Shown here: piece after piece, positions 44,906 to 53,828 of the stretch
Position numbering within the stretch: the first letter of the stretch is position 1
How the letters are laid out: every line of letters begins with the position of its first letter
Source of the DNA: Nocardia alni
GTDB taxonomy: Bacteria > Actinomycetota > Actinomycetes > Mycobacteriales > Mycobacteriaceae
Length of the DNA stretch: 64,000 nucleotides
Reading direction: 5' to 3'
Assembly (NCBI RefSeq): GCF_019038435.1
Contig: NZ_JAGPOX010000019.1
Coordinates: forward strand, 22,701 to 86,700
Program-made: the position numbers and the translations under genes
Notes under the pieces: generated by a model
What the model was told of the DNA's origin: nothing
The model's input: the letters and a program-made list of their open reading frames with translations, nothing else
Databases searched by the model: none

Positions 44906-46393
44906 TCAGTCCTGGATAGCGGCGGCGGCCTGACCGGCGCGCCGACCGTAGAAGCTGCCGTCGCCCAGGGACGTACCGCTGGCGTACCCACCGGCGCAGA
45001 CGCCGGAGGTGCACCGGCCGGCGGCGAACAGGCCCGCGATCGGCTCCCCGGACACGTGCAGGACGCGCGAGTCGAGGTCGGTCTTCAGTCCGCCCGTGGT
45101 GAATCCGCCGGTGTGCTCGCGCAGGTCGAATCCGGCCAGTGGGGCGCCCAGCGGCTTGGTCCATTCGGCCCGGCGGCCCAGCAACGGATCCGTACCTTCT
45201 GCGGCGAACCGGTTGTAGACCTCGACCGTGGCCTGCAACGCGCCCTCGGGCAGGCCCATCTCCGATTCCAGCTCGGCCACGGTCTCGCCCGTCCACTTGG
45301 GCGGCTCCAGCCGGAAGAATTTGGTCGCGCTCTCGGTGGCGTGGGCGGCCTCGAGCGCCTGCTCGTCGATGATCAGATAGGCCTGGTTGTCCTGCGTGTT
45401 GAGGGTGGCTTGCCCGACCCGCCCGCAGTAGGTGTCCTCGTTGATGAACCGCTGGCCGCGCGCGTTGACGATGACGCCGCGCGCCACCATCTGCGGGTCG
45501 GCGAAGAACGCCACCTCGGCGGCGTCCATGTGCGCGACCTGCGCACCCAGGGACTGTCCGAGCAGGATGCCGATGCCGTCGTGCTGTTCGATGGAGGCGG
45601 CCGGCCGATTGAGCAGCCGCGGCACGTACGCCTCGATCATTTCCTGGTTGTAGGCGAAGCTGCCGGTGGCCAGCACCACGCCGCGGCGGGCGCGCACCGT
45701 CACCTGCTTGCCGTAGCGCTTGGCGACCACGCCGACGACGCGACCCGCGTCGTCCGAGTCGTCCACCACCAGGCTCTGGATGCGGATGTCGTATTCGGCC
45801 CGCACGCCCAGGCCCTCGGCCGTCTCGGCCAGCGGCTTCATCAGCATGTAGCCGCCGCCCTTCTCGCCGGTCCGCTTGTTCTGCATCTGCGGCAGATGTC
45901 CGCGCGGTGCGGGCGTGGCGATGCCGGAGAAGGGTGCGGCGTTCTCGCCGCCGGAGTACATCAGGCCCTCGTCGTGCGCCGGTTCCCAGCCCGGCTCACC
46001 CCAGAATTCCTCCTTGAACGGAACTCCCTGGGCCACAAGCCAGTTGAAATGCTCGACGCTGCCCTGGCAGTAGTCGTGCACCTTGGCCTTGTCCACGCCG
46101 GGGCCCAGCGCGGTGACCATGAACTTCTCCATGTTCTCCGGAGAGTCCTCGAAACCCAGCGCCTTCTGCAGCGGGGTGCCGCCACCGAGGTAGATGAAAC
46201 CGCCCGACATGGACGCCGCGCCACCCCAGCCGCCGGTGCGCTCGAGCACCAGCACCTCGGCCCCGGCGCGCGCGGCCTCGATGGCGGCGCAGACCCCGGC
46301 GATGCCGTATCCGGCGATCACCACGTCGGCCTCGAAATCCCACTGGTCGATCGTGCTCGCGCGCTGCGGTCGTACTGTCGTGGTTTCGGACAT
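44906..46393 (-). CDS. FAD-dependent KstD/fumarate-reductase-like oxidoreductase
   Basis: Flavoprotein of 495 aa. FAD motif VVIAGYGIAGVCAAIEAARAG, then GGWGGAASMSGGFIYLGGG, VRARRGVVLATGSFAYNQ and the C-terminal GLFAAGRCTSGVCAGGYASG, the plan of 3-ketosteroid dehydrogenases and fumarate reductase flavoproteins. The substrate may be a steroid ring, but the tyrosines that define true KstD were not checked. Second gene of an operon with CMD and LLM proteins; gap to the CMD gene 76 nt. Confidence 0.88.
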   Translation of the reverse strand: MSETTTVRPQRASTIDQWDFEADVVIAGYGIAGVCAAIEAARAGAEVLVLERTGGWGGAASMSGGFIYLGGGTPLQKALGFEDSPENMEKFMVTALGPGVDKAKVHDYCQGSVEHFNWLVAQGVPFKEEFWGEPGWEPAHDEGLMYSGGENAAPFSGIATPAPRGHLPQMQNKRTGEKGGGYMLMKPLAETAEGLGVRAEYDIRIQSLVVDDSDDAGRVVGVVAKRYGKQVTVRARRGVVLATGSFAYNQEMIEAYVPRLLNRPAASIEQHDGIGILLGQSLGAQVAHMDAAEVAFFADPQMVARGVIVNARGQRFINEDTYCGRVGQATLNTQDNQAYLIIDEQALEAAHATESATKFFRLEPPKWTGETVAELESEMGLPEGALQATVEVYNRFAAEGTDPLLGRRAEWTKPLGAPLAGFDLREHTGGFTTGGLKTDLDSRVLHVSGEPIAGLFAAGRCTSGVCAGGYASGTSLGDGSFYGRRAGQAAAAIQD

Positions 46394-46469
46394 CGCCTCT
46401 TGTTCCTCCTCGGGTAAGACCGGTCGGCCTCATCCTGCTCCGTACGCGCTCGCGGGCGGCGTCATCACT

Positions 46470-46871
46470 TCACTGTGTGAGACCGTTCTTTGCCCGGGCC
46501 TGCTTGTTTCGTTGTCCCACGACCTTGCCGACCACGCCGTCGAGCGTGGTCCCCGCGGGCCAGCCCGCGTAGTGGCACAGGAACAGCGCGATCTCGTGCA
46601 ACTGTGCGGCGTCCAGTTCCTCGTTGCCCAGTGCCGCGCCGATCTGGATCTCGGCGATATCGAACTGGCCCTGTGCGGTGAGCGCGCCGAGCAGCAGCAG
46701 CCGCCGGTCGCGCAGGCTCAGCCCCGGACGGGTCCAGATATCGCCGAACAGGTGATCGACGGTGACCGCGAAATGCTCGCCGGGTCCGTCGGCGATCTGC
46801 CAGCCGTAGACCTCGGACATCTTCGCTATCCCGCGGGCGCGTCGATCCGAGGCGGTCTCTTCGGTACTCAC
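46470..46871 (-). CDS. Carboxymuconolactone decarboxylase family protein
   Basis: Single CMD domain of 133 aa: MSEVYGWQIADGPGEHF, HLFGDIWTRPGLSLRDRRLL and LHEIALFLCHYAGWPAGTT. Only one cysteine lies in the AhpD active-site segment, so it is not a canonical CxxC peroxidase. It leads the flavoprotein-LLM operon, and motif C lies 85 nt upstream. CMD genes also adjoin the mycobacterial cyp51 locus (Rv0771 as I recall). Confidence 0.88.
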   Translation of the reverse strand: MSTEETASDRRARGIAKMSEVYGWQIADGPGEHFAVTVDHLFGDIWTRPGLSLRDRRLLLLGALTAQGQFDIAEIQIGAALGNEELDAAQLHEIALFLCHYAGWPAGTTLDGVVGKVVGQRNKQARAKNGLTQ

Positions 46872-46955
46872 CGCTGCTCCTTTGCGCTATCGCCGCTGTG
46901 CTCATGACCGGAAGATCTGTCCGCCGTCGACGCGGTGGAAGGCAGCGGGCCTGTC

Positions 46956-46972
46956 TGGACACGTGTACGGAC
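46956..46972. promoter_or_regulatory. Operator C of the shared 17-bp motif
   Basis: TGGACACGTGTACGGAC, 15 of 17 identical to the consensus TGGACACGTGTCTGGAC, 85 nt upstream of the CMD-flavoprotein-LLM operon. Confidence 0.7.
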
Positions 46973-47189
46973 TATATGGTCGAAAGTGTGGCAAGCGCAA
47001 GAACCTGTTGCAGTTTCTGTCTCGTCCCGACGCCTCTGGGCTGCTGCGTCGCCCTGGCGTGCGAGTGGTGGGAAGTTCGGCGCGGGCGCTGGCCGAAGAC
47101 GCACCGAGGGTGACCAGGGAGCAGGGAAAATAATGCGGATCACGCGAAAGATCGACAGGCGTTGTCTGTGGTCCAGTGCTAATGGTACG

Positions 47190-47206
47190 GTCCAGACACA
47201 TGTCCA
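47190..47206. promoter_or_regulatory. Operator D of the shared 17-bp motif
   Basis: On the minus strand TGGACATGTGTCTGGAC, one mismatch to the consensus, 73 nt upstream of the cyp123 start. Confidence 0.7.
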
Positions 47207-47278
47207 GCTGCGTGTCTTCCCTGGTGTCGATGCGCGGCAGTACAAGGCTGAACACGTTCCGAGTAGAAGGTGAAGTCG

Positions 47279-48484
47279 ATGACAGCCGCTTTCCTGGAAC
47301 CGCTCACCTTCGACCCGTACGATTACGGCTTTCATGAAGATCCGTACCCGGTTTACCACCGGCTGCGCGCCGAGGCTCCGCTGTACCACAACCCGGAGCT
47401 GGGTTTCTGGGCGCTGTCGCGGCATGTGGACGTCACCGCCGGATTCCGCGACGCCGCACGGCTGTCCAGCGCCAACGGCGTCTCCCTGGATCCGATCGCC
47501 TGGGGTCCGCACGCGCACAGGATGATGTCCTTCCTGGCGCTGGACGATCCGCGTCATCTGCGGCTGCGGCAGCTCGTCTACAAGGGATTCACCCCGCGTC
47601 GTGTCACCGAAATGACCGGCCGCATCAGGGAATTGACGCTGCGACACCTGCGGCCGGCGCTGGCGCGGGGTGACTTCGACTGGATCGAGGACTTCGCCGG
47701 AAAACTGCCGATGGATGTCATCTCCGACCTGATCGGGGTGCCCGAGCCGGAGCGCGCCCGGCTGCGCAGGCTGGCGGATCTGATGGTGCACCGCGAGGAC
47801 GGAGTGCTCGATGTGCCCGAGGGGGCGATCCACGCTTCGCTCGAGTTGGCGGGTTACTTCAACGAGCTGATCGCCCAGCGTCGTGGCGTCCGCACCGAGG
47901 ATCTCACCTCGGCGCTGGTGGATGCCGAGATCGATGGCGACCGGCTGACCGACGAGGAGATCCTCGCGTTCATGGTCCTGATGGTGGTGGCCGGGAACGA
48001 GACGACCACCAAGCTGCTCGGCAACGCATTGTATTGGGCCGCAGCCAATCCAGCGCAGTACGCGAAAGTATCCGCGCATACCGGTCTGGTGCCGGACTGG
48101 GTGGAGGAGACGCTGCGCTACGACACCTCGAGCCAGATCCTGGCGCGCACCGCCGCCGTCGACCTCGAGTACTACGGCGCCACCGTGCCCGCCGGCGCCA
48201 AGGTGCTGCTGCTGGTGGGCTCGGCGAACCGGGACGAGGCCGCCTTCGCCGAACCCGGCGTCTACGACATCGAGCGCCAGGACAAGGGCGGGCTGGTCAG
48301 TTTCGGCCGGGGCGTGCACTTCTGCCTGGGCGCGCATCTGGCCCGCCTGGAGGCCACGATCGCCTTGCACGAGTTCGCCGATCGGGTCCGTGATTACCGG
48401 GTGGACGTCGCGGGCATCGAGCGCGTGCACTCCACCAACGTCAGGGGATTCGCGAAACTCCCTGTGACGGTTCAGGTTCGATGA
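47279..48484 (+). CDS. cyp123: Cytochrome P450, CYP123 family
   Basis: P450 of 401 aa. ATG 47279 has AGAAGG 8 nt upstream; GTG 47270 is less likely. It follows M. tuberculosis CYP123 as I remember it: FDPYDYGFHEDPYPVYHRL, YKGFTPRRVTEM, I-helix VVAGNETTTKLLGNALYWAA, ExxR in WVEETLRYDTSSQILARTA, haem loop SFGRGVHFCLGAHLARLEA and the end VHSTNVRGFAKLPV. Substrate unknown. First gene of a cyp123-SDR-ferredoxin operon that supplies its own electron carrier. Confidence 0.93.
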   Translation: MTAAFLEPLTFDPYDYGFHEDPYPVYHRLRAEAPLYHNPELGFWALSRHVDVTAGFRDAARLSSANGVSLDPIAWGPHAHRMMSFLALDDPRHLRLRQLVYKGFTPRRVTEMTGRIRELTLRHLRPALARGDFDWIEDFAGKLPMDVISDLIGVPEPERARLRRLADLMVHREDGVLDVPEGAIHASLELAGYFNELIAQRRGVRTEDLTSALVDAEIDGDRLTDEEILAFMVLMVVAGNETTTKLLGNALYWAAANPAQYAKVSAHTGLVPDWVEETLRYDTSSQILARTAAVDLEYYGATVPAGAKVLLLVGSANRDEAAFAEPGVYDIERQDKGGLVSFGRGVHFCLGAHLARLEATIALHEFADRVRDYRVDVAGIERVHSTNVRGFAKLPVTVQVR

Positions 48485-48508
48485 CCACCGAAGTGAGTAG
48501 GACAGCTG

Positions 48509-49315
48509 ATGCCGAGATTCGAGCCCCATCCCACGCGGCGACCGGCGCTGATCGCCGGGGCCTCCTCCGGAATCGGCGCGGCCACCGCCGTCGCGCTCGC
48601 CGAACTGGGCCATCCCGTCGCCTTGGGCGCGCGGCGTGTGGACGTGTGTGAACAACTCGCCGAGAAGATCCGGGCCGACGGCGGCGAGGCCGTCGCGCTG
48701 CGCCTGGACGTCTCCGAGGGATCCTCGGTGGACGAGTTCGTCACCGCCGCCGAAAAGGCCCTCGGCCCGGCGGAAATCGTGCTGTCGGGCGCCGGCGACA
48801 TCGAGTTCGGCCTGGCCCACGAGATGGATTCGGAGGACTTTCTGACGCAGGTGCACATCCATCTGGTGGGTGCGCAGCGGCTGGTCCATCGTGTGGTGCC
48901 CGACATGATCTCCCGGCGGCGCGGCGATTTCGTGCTCATCGGCTCGGATTGCGCCGATACCCCGCGTCCCCGGATGGGCGCGTACAACGCCGCCAAGACC
49001 GGCCTGGAGGCGATGGGCCGGCAGATGCGCATGGAGCTCGAGGGCACCGGGGTGCGCGCGTCGGTGGTCCGTCCGGGGCCGACCCAGACCGGTATGGGTA
49101 TGACCGCGAGCCCGGAGGTCGTGGGGCCGCTGCTGGACGACTGGTCGCGGTGGGGTTTCGCGCGGCACCCGTACTTCCTGCGCGCCTCCGATATCGCCGC
49201 CGCCGTGGTCGCCGTGGTGAGCGCACCGCGCGGCGCGCATCTGGTGCTGGTCGAGGTACAGCCGGAAGCTCCGCTACGCGAGGTGAAAGCCGAGGCCGGA
49301 CAGGAGAACTCGTGA
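48509..49315 (+). CDS. Short-chain dehydrogenase, counterpart of Rv0765c
   Basis: SDR of 268 aa. NAD(P) motif AGASSGIGAATAVAL, LDVSEGSSVDEF, catalytic serine region LIGSDCADTP and YxxxK in YNAAKTGLEAMG. The opening MPRFEPHPTRRPALIAGASS and the ELEGTGVRASVVRPGPTQT block resemble the SDR between cyp51 and cyp123 in M. tuberculosis. It likely oxidises or reduces a P450 product. The stop overlaps the ferredoxin ATG by one base (TGATG). Confidence 0.92.
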   Translation: MPRFEPHPTRRPALIAGASSGIGAATAVALAELGHPVALGARRVDVCEQLAEKIRADGGEAVALRLDVSEGSSVDEFVTAAEKALGPAEIVLSGAGDIEFGLAHEMDSEDFLTQVHIHLVGAQRLVHRVVPDMISRRRGDFVLIGSDCADTPRPRMGAYNAAKTGLEAMGRQMRMELEGTGVRASVVRPGPTQTGMGMTASPEVVGPLLDDWSRWGFARHPYFLRASDIAAAVVAVVSAPRGAHLVLVEVQPEAPLREVKAEAGQENS

Positions 49316-49509
49316 TGCGCATCGTGGTGGACGCCGATCTGTGCCAGGGCCATGCGGTCTGCCAGGACGAGGCCCCGAACCTGTTCGCGGTGCCCAAGAA
49401 AGGAACCGTGCAACTGCTGGCGGCCGATCCGGCAGACGAGCTCGAGGCCGCCCGCGCGGCCGTGCGGTACTGCCCGACCCAGGCCCTGTCCATCGTCGAG
49501 GACCAGTAG
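49315..49509 (+). CDS. 3Fe-4S ferredoxin for P450s
   Basis: Protein of 64 aa. The cluster motif is CQGHAVC...CPTQAL, i.e. CxxHxxC with a distant CP. A histidine stands where a fourth cysteine would be, as in the ferredoxin beside M. tuberculosis cyp51 (Rv0763c), so a [3Fe-4S] cluster is expected. It is the last gene of the cyp123 operon and may serve both CYP123 and the distant CYP51. Confidence 0.93.
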   Translation: MRIVVDADLCQGHAVCQDEAPNLFAVPKKGTVQLLAADPADELEAARAAVRYCPTQALSIVEDQ

Positions 49510-49619
49510 CCCGCGATCAGGAGAGGCGGCCCCACTCCGTCGACCTCATGCCCGATCGGGTGGCGGTCGTGCAGGGCGAGCGCCGGGACGCACGTCGGCC
49601 GATCCGGCCCCGACAAAAT

Positions 49620-49633
49620 GAGAACGTGTTCTA
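49620..49633. promoter_or_regulatory. KstR-type operator (one mismatch)
   Basis: GAGAACGTGTTCTA agrees with TNNAACNNGTTNNA except for the first base. It lies 9 nt upstream of the ATG of the acetoacetate-decarboxylase-like gene. Confidence 0.65.
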
Positions 49634-49641
49634 CTTAAGGG

Positions 49642-50331
49642 ATGGTGAGCGTGCATTCCGTGCTCGGTGAAAAAGTCACGATGCCGGTCGAGATCCGCGA
49701 TGCCGACGCGGCCTCGGCCATGTTCCTCGCCGACGCGGGCGCGGCGCGAAAGATCCTGTCGGGCATGGCCTTGGAGCCGGTCGTCGTCGCGGGCCGGGCG
49801 ATCTGCTCGCTGGCCTTCGTCCGGTATATCGACGGGGATCTGGGCCCGTATCACGAGTTCGCGTTCGCGCTGCTGGTCCGGCGTCCCGGGGATCGGTCCA
49901 GTACGGGTGTGTACATCCCGTGGCTGCCGGTGAATCAGAGCTTCACCTGCGCGGCCGGTCGCGAGATCTGGGGCTTTCCGAAGGAGATCGCCGATATCCG
50001 GATCACCCGGTGCGGTCCCGGCAAACGCTGTGAGGTGCGCCTGGATGGACGGCTGGTGGTGGCCGTGCAGACGCACGGGGGTATTCCGACACCGTCCCGA
50101 TTCGGCGGCGCGTCGATCGCGGCGTACACCCGGCTCGACGGAAAGCTGCACAGCACTGCGTGGGTCATGAATCCCTCCGACGTGCGAATGCGCCTGGGCG
50201 GCGCCAGCGTCGAACTCGGCGACCATCCCGCTGCCGAGCAGATGCGTTCACTGGGTCTGCCCCGGCGCTCGCTGTTCACCAGTCAGATCGGCGCGCTGCG
50301 CATGACATTCGAGGATGCTCGGGAGATCTAG
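49642..50331 (+). CDS. Acetoacetate decarboxylase-family protein
   Basis: Protein of 229 aa. The family core is FTCAAGREIWGFPKEIADIR, with the lysine of GFPKE in the Schiff-base position. Members decarboxylate beta-keto acids or act as hydratase/aldolases on other substrates. Start ATG 49642 is downstream of a KstR-like box, and the SDR follows with no gap, so a two-gene operon on a sterol-derived intermediate is likely. Confidence 0.87.
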   Translation: MVSVHSVLGEKVTMPVEIRDADAASAMFLADAGAARKILSGMALEPVVVAGRAICSLAFVRYIDGDLGPYHEFAFALLVRRPGDRSSTGVYIPWLPVNQSFTCAAGREIWGFPKEIADIRITRCGPGKRCEVRLDGRLVVAVQTHGGIPTPSRFGGASIAAYTRLDGKLHSTAWVMNPSDVRMRLGGASVELGDHPAAEQMRSLGLPRRSLFTSQIGALRMTFEDAREI

Positions 50332-51099
50332 ATGAATAGAACGGCACTGGTTACCGGTGCGGCCAGCGGTATGGGGCGGATGGCCGCGCAGCGCCTGGCC
50401 GCTGCCGGATGCCGCGTCGCCGCGGTCGATGTCGACGAGGCGGGCCTGACCGAAACCGCCCGGCGCTCACCGAATATGAGTACCTACGCCTGTGATGTGT
50501 CCGATCCGGCGGAGGTGACGGCGGTGGTGGAGAAGGTGCGCGCCGACCTCGGCCCGATCGAGCATCTGGTGCACGCCGCGGCGCTGTGCCGGGTGGGATC
50601 CGCGCTGACCCACGATGTCTCGGAGATGCGCCGGGTCATGGAGGTCAACTACCTGGGCACTATCAACCTGTGCCAGAACGTGATTCCGGCGATGAAAGCG
50701 GCGGGATCGGGCACCGTGGTGCTGTTCGCCTCGGTGGCGGGCTGGCTGCCCTCGCCGGGGCTGGGCGCGTACTCCGCCTCGAAATTCGCCGTCGTCGGCT
50801 ATACCGATGTGCTGTCCCAGGAGCTCGACGGGACCGGTGTGCGGCTGCTGTCGATCTGCCCGCCGCATGTGGAAACTCCACTGCTGGAAGGTATCCGGGA
50901 ATCCGATCCCGCCGTGGTCGCCGGGCAGAGCGGGATGTCGCCGGAGAAGGTTCTGGACGCCATGGAGAAGGCCTTGGCGAAGCCCGCGAATCCGGTATTC
51001 ATCTTCCCGGGTCAGGCGCTGCCGCTCGTCCTGGCCCGGCGCTTCGTGCCCGGACTGCTGCGCAAGCAGATCGCCCGAATGGTCAAGCCCACGTTGTGA
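50332..51099 (+). CDS. Short-chain dehydrogenase/reductase
   Basis: Classical SDR of 255 aa. VTGAASGMGRMAAQRLAAAG binds NAD(P); YACDVSDPAEV, LVHAAALC (in place of NNAG), VLFASVAGWLPSPGLGAYSAS and YSASKF give the catalytic S-Y-K. Its ATG immediately follows the previous stop, indicating co-translation with the decarboxylase-like protein. Substrate unknown. Confidence 0.92.
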   Translation: MNRTALVTGAASGMGRMAAQRLAAAGCRVAAVDVDEAGLTETARRSPNMSTYACDVSDPAEVTAVVEKVRADLGPIEHLVHAAALCRVGSALTHDVSEMRRVMEVNYLGTINLCQNVIPAMKAAGSGTVVLFASVAGWLPSPGLGAYSASKFAVVGYTDVLSQELDGTGVRLLSICPPHVETPLLEGIRESDPAVVAGQSGMSPEKVLDAMEKALAKPANPVFIFPGQALPLVLARRFVPGLLRKQIARMVKPTL

Positions 51100-51153
51100 A
51101 TTCGTGCTCGGCGGGTGGGATGTGCACCCGCCGAGCCGCCGGGACGACCGAAC

Positions 51154-51975
51154 TCAGCGCCCCTTGAACTCCGGCTTGCGCTTCTGCGCGAAGGCCTTCG
51201 GGCCCTCCTTGGCATCCTCGCTCGCGAATACCGACAGGCCCACCTTCGCGTCCAGCTTGAAGGCCTCGTCCTCGTGCATGCCCTCGGTGTCGCGGATGGT
51301 CTTCAGGATCGCCTGCACGGCCAGCGGCCCGTTGGCGTTGATCATCTCGGCCAGCTCCAGGGCCTTGTCCAGGGCGGTGCCATCCGGCACGACGTGCCCG
51401 ATCAGTCCGATCTCCTTGGCCTCGGCGGCGGTGATGTGGCGGCCGGTCAGCAGGATCTCGGCGGCGACGGTGTAGGGGATCTGCCGGGGTAGGCGCACCG
51501 CCGAGCCGCCCATCGGGTACAGGCTCCACCGCGCCTCGGACACGCCGAACTTCGCGCTCTGGCCGGCGACGCGGATGTCGGTGCCCTGCAGGATCTCGGT
51601 GCCGCCCGCGATGGCCGCGCCCTCGACGGCGGCGATCAGCGGCTTGCTCAGCCGATATCCCTTGAGCAGACCGGGAATTCGGGACGGGTCGAATGTGCCG
51701 CCCGCGCTCATGCTCTTGCTCGGATCGTTGCGGCTCATCGCCTTGAGGTCGGCGCCGGCGCAGAACGCGCCGCCCGCCCCGGTCAGGATGCAGCAGTGAA
51801 TCTCCGGATCGCTGTCGACCCGTTCCCAGGCCCGCACCATGATCTCCAGCATCTCGCCGGTCAGCGCGTTGCGCGAGGCCGGACGATTCATCGTGATGAT
51901 CAGTGTCCCGCCGCGCTGCTCGACCAGCGCGTGGGGTTCGGTGCTGCTACCGGTTTCAGTCGCTGCTGTCGTCAT
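51154..51975 (-). CDS. echA19: Enoyl-CoA hydratase, EchA19-like
   Basis: Crotonase of 273 aa. The oxyanion-hole segments are [14 protein letters not shown] and [20 protein letters not shown]. The match to mycobacterial EchA19 is long: [67 protein letters not shown]. EchA19 hydrates cholesterol side-chain enoyl-CoAs and is in the KstR regulon in M. tuberculosis; a KstR-like site sits about 70 nt upstream here. Confidence 0.9.
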   Translation of the reverse strand: MTTAATETGSSTEPHALVEQRGGTLIITMNRPASRNALTGEMLEIMVRAWERVDSDPEIHCCILTGAGGAFCAGADLKAMSRNDPSKSMSAGGTFDPSRIPGLLKGYRLSKPLIAAVEGAAIAGGTEILQGTDIRVAGQSAKFGVSEARWSLYPMGGSAVRLPRQIPYTVAAEILLTGRHITAAEAKEIGLIGHVVPDGTALDKALELAEMINANGPLAVQAILKTIRDTEGMHEDEAFKLDAKVGLSVFASEDAKEGPKAFAQKRKPEFKGR

Positions 51976-52043
51976 CGCAGACCCTCTTCTCCTCGTTGGT
52001 GTCCACGAAGTTATCCGATACCTCGGACACCATTGCCCTAAAC

Positions 52044-52067
52044 AATAACGTGTTCTAGTTTAGAACA
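52044..52067. promoter_or_regulatory. KstR-like operator plus overlapping palindrome
   Basis: AATAACGTGTTCTA (52044-52057) differs from TNNAACNNGTTNNA at the first base only. It overlaps the perfect inverted repeat TGTTCTA-GTT-TAGAACA (52051-52067). It lies between the divergent echA19-like and aldehyde dehydrogenase genes. Confidence 0.65.
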
Positions 52068-52108
52068 TGGTGACTGCCGTCACGAGGCGGCGAACAGGGA
52101 GGATCCGA

Positions 52109-53704
52109 ATGGAGACAACCACGCGCGGCACGACGAACCTGCCGCCGCGGATCACGAAGGCGCTGATCGAGCGGCTGACCTCGATGGTCGTCGCGGGTGT
52201 CGCTGGTGACAAGCGTGAGCCCTACGAGATGATCGAGGTCTATACCGGCGGTGTCGTGGGTCAGCTGCCCCAGTCCTCGCCCGAGGATGTGGTCAAGGCG
52301 GTCGCCGACGCCCGCGCCGCGCAGCGCGAATGGGCCGGCTGGTCGGTGGACAAGCGCCTGGCGGTCTTCGAGCGCTGGCACGAGCTGATCCTGTCCGAGA
52401 TCGAGACCATCGCCGACCTGATCCAGATCGGCTGCGGCAAGACCCGGCGGATGGCGATCGAGGAGTCCTGCGATCCGCCGATGGTGGTCAGCCATTACCT
52501 CAAGACGGCCAAGCGGGCGCTGAAGCCGACGCGTCGCGGCGGCTATATGCCGGTCATCTCCACCTCCACCGCGCAGCACCGGCCCAAGGGCGTGGTCGCG
52601 GTCATCGCGCCGTGGAACTTCCCGTTCGCGATCGCGATGTCCGATTCGACCCCGGCGCTGATCGCGGGCAACGGCGTGGTGCTCAAACCGGACAACAAGA
52701 CCGCCCTGTGCACCCTGTTCGGGGTCGAGTTGCTCTATCAGGCGGGCCTGCCGCGCGGGCTGATGCAGGTGGTCTGCGGCGGCGGTCCCGATGTCGGGCC
52801 GACGCTGATCGAGAACTCCGACTTCGTGATGTTCACCGGATCCACCGCCACCGGGCGCACCATCGGCGAGCTGGCCGGGCGCAATCTGATCGGGTGCAGC
52901 CTCGAGCTGGGCGGCAAGAATCCGCTGCTGGTGCTCGACGACGCGAATCTCGACGATGTGATTCCGGGCGCGATCTTCGCCACGTTCTGCAACAGCGGCC
53001 AGGCGTGCATGCATATCGAGCGGATCTATGTGCACGACCGGGTCTACGACGAATTCGTGCGCCGATTCGTCGCCGCCACCGAGGAATTGAGCGCCAAGAC
53101 GGGTGCGGCGTACGACAGCGATCCGGAATTCGGGTCGCTGGTGTCGCCCGAGCACCTCGACCGTGTGGCCGCGCACGTCGAGGACGCACGCGCGAAGGGC
53201 GCGACCGTGCTGACCGGCGGGAAGGCCCGTCCGGACATCGGTCCCGCGTTCTACGAGCCGACCGTGCTGACCGGGGTGACCTCGGAGATGACCCACGCCA
53301 CCATGGAGACCTTCGGTCCGGTGGTCACGGTGTACCGATTCAGCGACGAGGAGGATGTGATCCGCCGGGCGAACGACACCAGTTACGGCCTCAACGCCAG
53401 CATCTGGAGCCGAAACCTGGCTCGCGCCACCAAGATCGCCGATCGGCTCGAGGCGGGCAACATCAACGTCAACGATGGGCTCGTGGTCACCTACTCCTCG
53501 AAGGTCACACCGTCCGGCGGGCTGAAGGAGTCCGGCGTCGGCACCCGGCACGGCGATGCGGGCCTGCTCAAGTACACCGACAGCGTCAATTTCGGTGTGC
53601 AGAAGCGACAGGTGATGGCCGCGCGGGCGGGTATGCCGTTCGCCAAGCAGCTGCAGACGACATTGATCACGCTGCGCACGATGCGGCGGTTCCGGATTCG
53701 CTGA
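52109..53704 (+). CDS. Aldehyde dehydrogenase (GabD2-like)
   Basis: NAD(P)-dependent enzyme of 531 aa. ATG 52109 has AGGGAGG 6 nt upstream; the ORF is open to 52067 but the extra part overlaps the operator. Catalytic glutamate in SLELGGKNPLLV, catalytic cysteine in CNSGQACMHIERI, NAD motif FTGSTATGRTIGELAG. The pattern resembles mycobacterial GabD2 (KGVVAVIAPWNFP, DSTPALIAGNGVVLKPD). It may oxidise an aldehyde from sterol side-chain cleavage. A T-tailed terminator follows. Confidence 0.93.
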   Translation: METTTRGTTNLPPRITKALIERLTSMVVAGVAGDKREPYEMIEVYTGGVVGQLPQSSPEDVVKAVADARAAQREWAGWSVDKRLAVFERWHELILSEIETIADLIQIGCGKTRRMAIEESCDPPMVVSHYLKTAKRALKPTRRGGYMPVISTSTAQHRPKGVVAVIAPWNFPFAIAMSDSTPALIAGNGVVLKPDNKTALCTLFGVELLYQAGLPRGLMQVVCGGGPDVGPTLIENSDFVMFTGSTATGRTIGELAGRNLIGCSLELGGKNPLLVLDDANLDDVIPGAIFATFCNSGQACMHIERIYVHDRVYDEFVRRFVAATEELSAKTGAAYDSDPEFGSLVSPEHLDRVAAHVEDARAKGATVLTGGKARPDIGPAFYEPTVLTGVTSEMTHATMETFGPVVTVYRFSDEEDVIRRANDTSYGLNASIWSRNLARATKIADRLEAGNINVNDGLVVTYSSKVTPSGGLKESGVGTRHGDAGLLKYTDSVNFGVQKRQVMAARAGMPFAKQLQTTLITLRTMRRFRIR

Positions 53705-53718
53705 ACGATCGTTTTCGG

Positions 53719-53748
53719 GCCCCGGTTCCCATGGGAGCCGGGGCTTTT
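53719..53748 (+). terminator. Intrinsic terminator of the aldehyde dehydrogenase gene
   Basis: GCCCCGGTTCCC pairs with GGGAGCCGGGGC (one G-T pair) and is followed by TTTT. Confidence 0.9.
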
Positions 53749-53828
53749 CCGTGCCGGAATCACCGCACGGTCGATCAGCAACCGGCCGGTATGTAATGCT
53801 CCTTTTGTGGAACACGCTATTGTGACGA

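Larger units (their letters stand above)
46872..47278. other. Divergent regulatory region with two copies of the 17-bp motif
   Basis: 407 bp between the CMD operon and cyp123. It holds motif C (46956-46972) and motif D (47190-47206) about 230 nt apart, each close to the start of one operon. No gene was recognised. Confidence 0.75.

Noticed and set aside
44906..46393. Assignment as 3-ketosteroid delta1-dehydrogenase (kstD)
   Set aside because: Fold and context fit, but I could not confirm the catalytic tyrosines, so only the broader class is given.
46868..49240. 790-codon minus-strand ORF
   Set aside because: Antisense to cyp123 and the SDR, both certain; composition typical of a GC-rich shadow frame.
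52055..53815. 586-codon minus-strand ORF
   Set aside because: Antisense to the aldehyde dehydrogenase; no family match.
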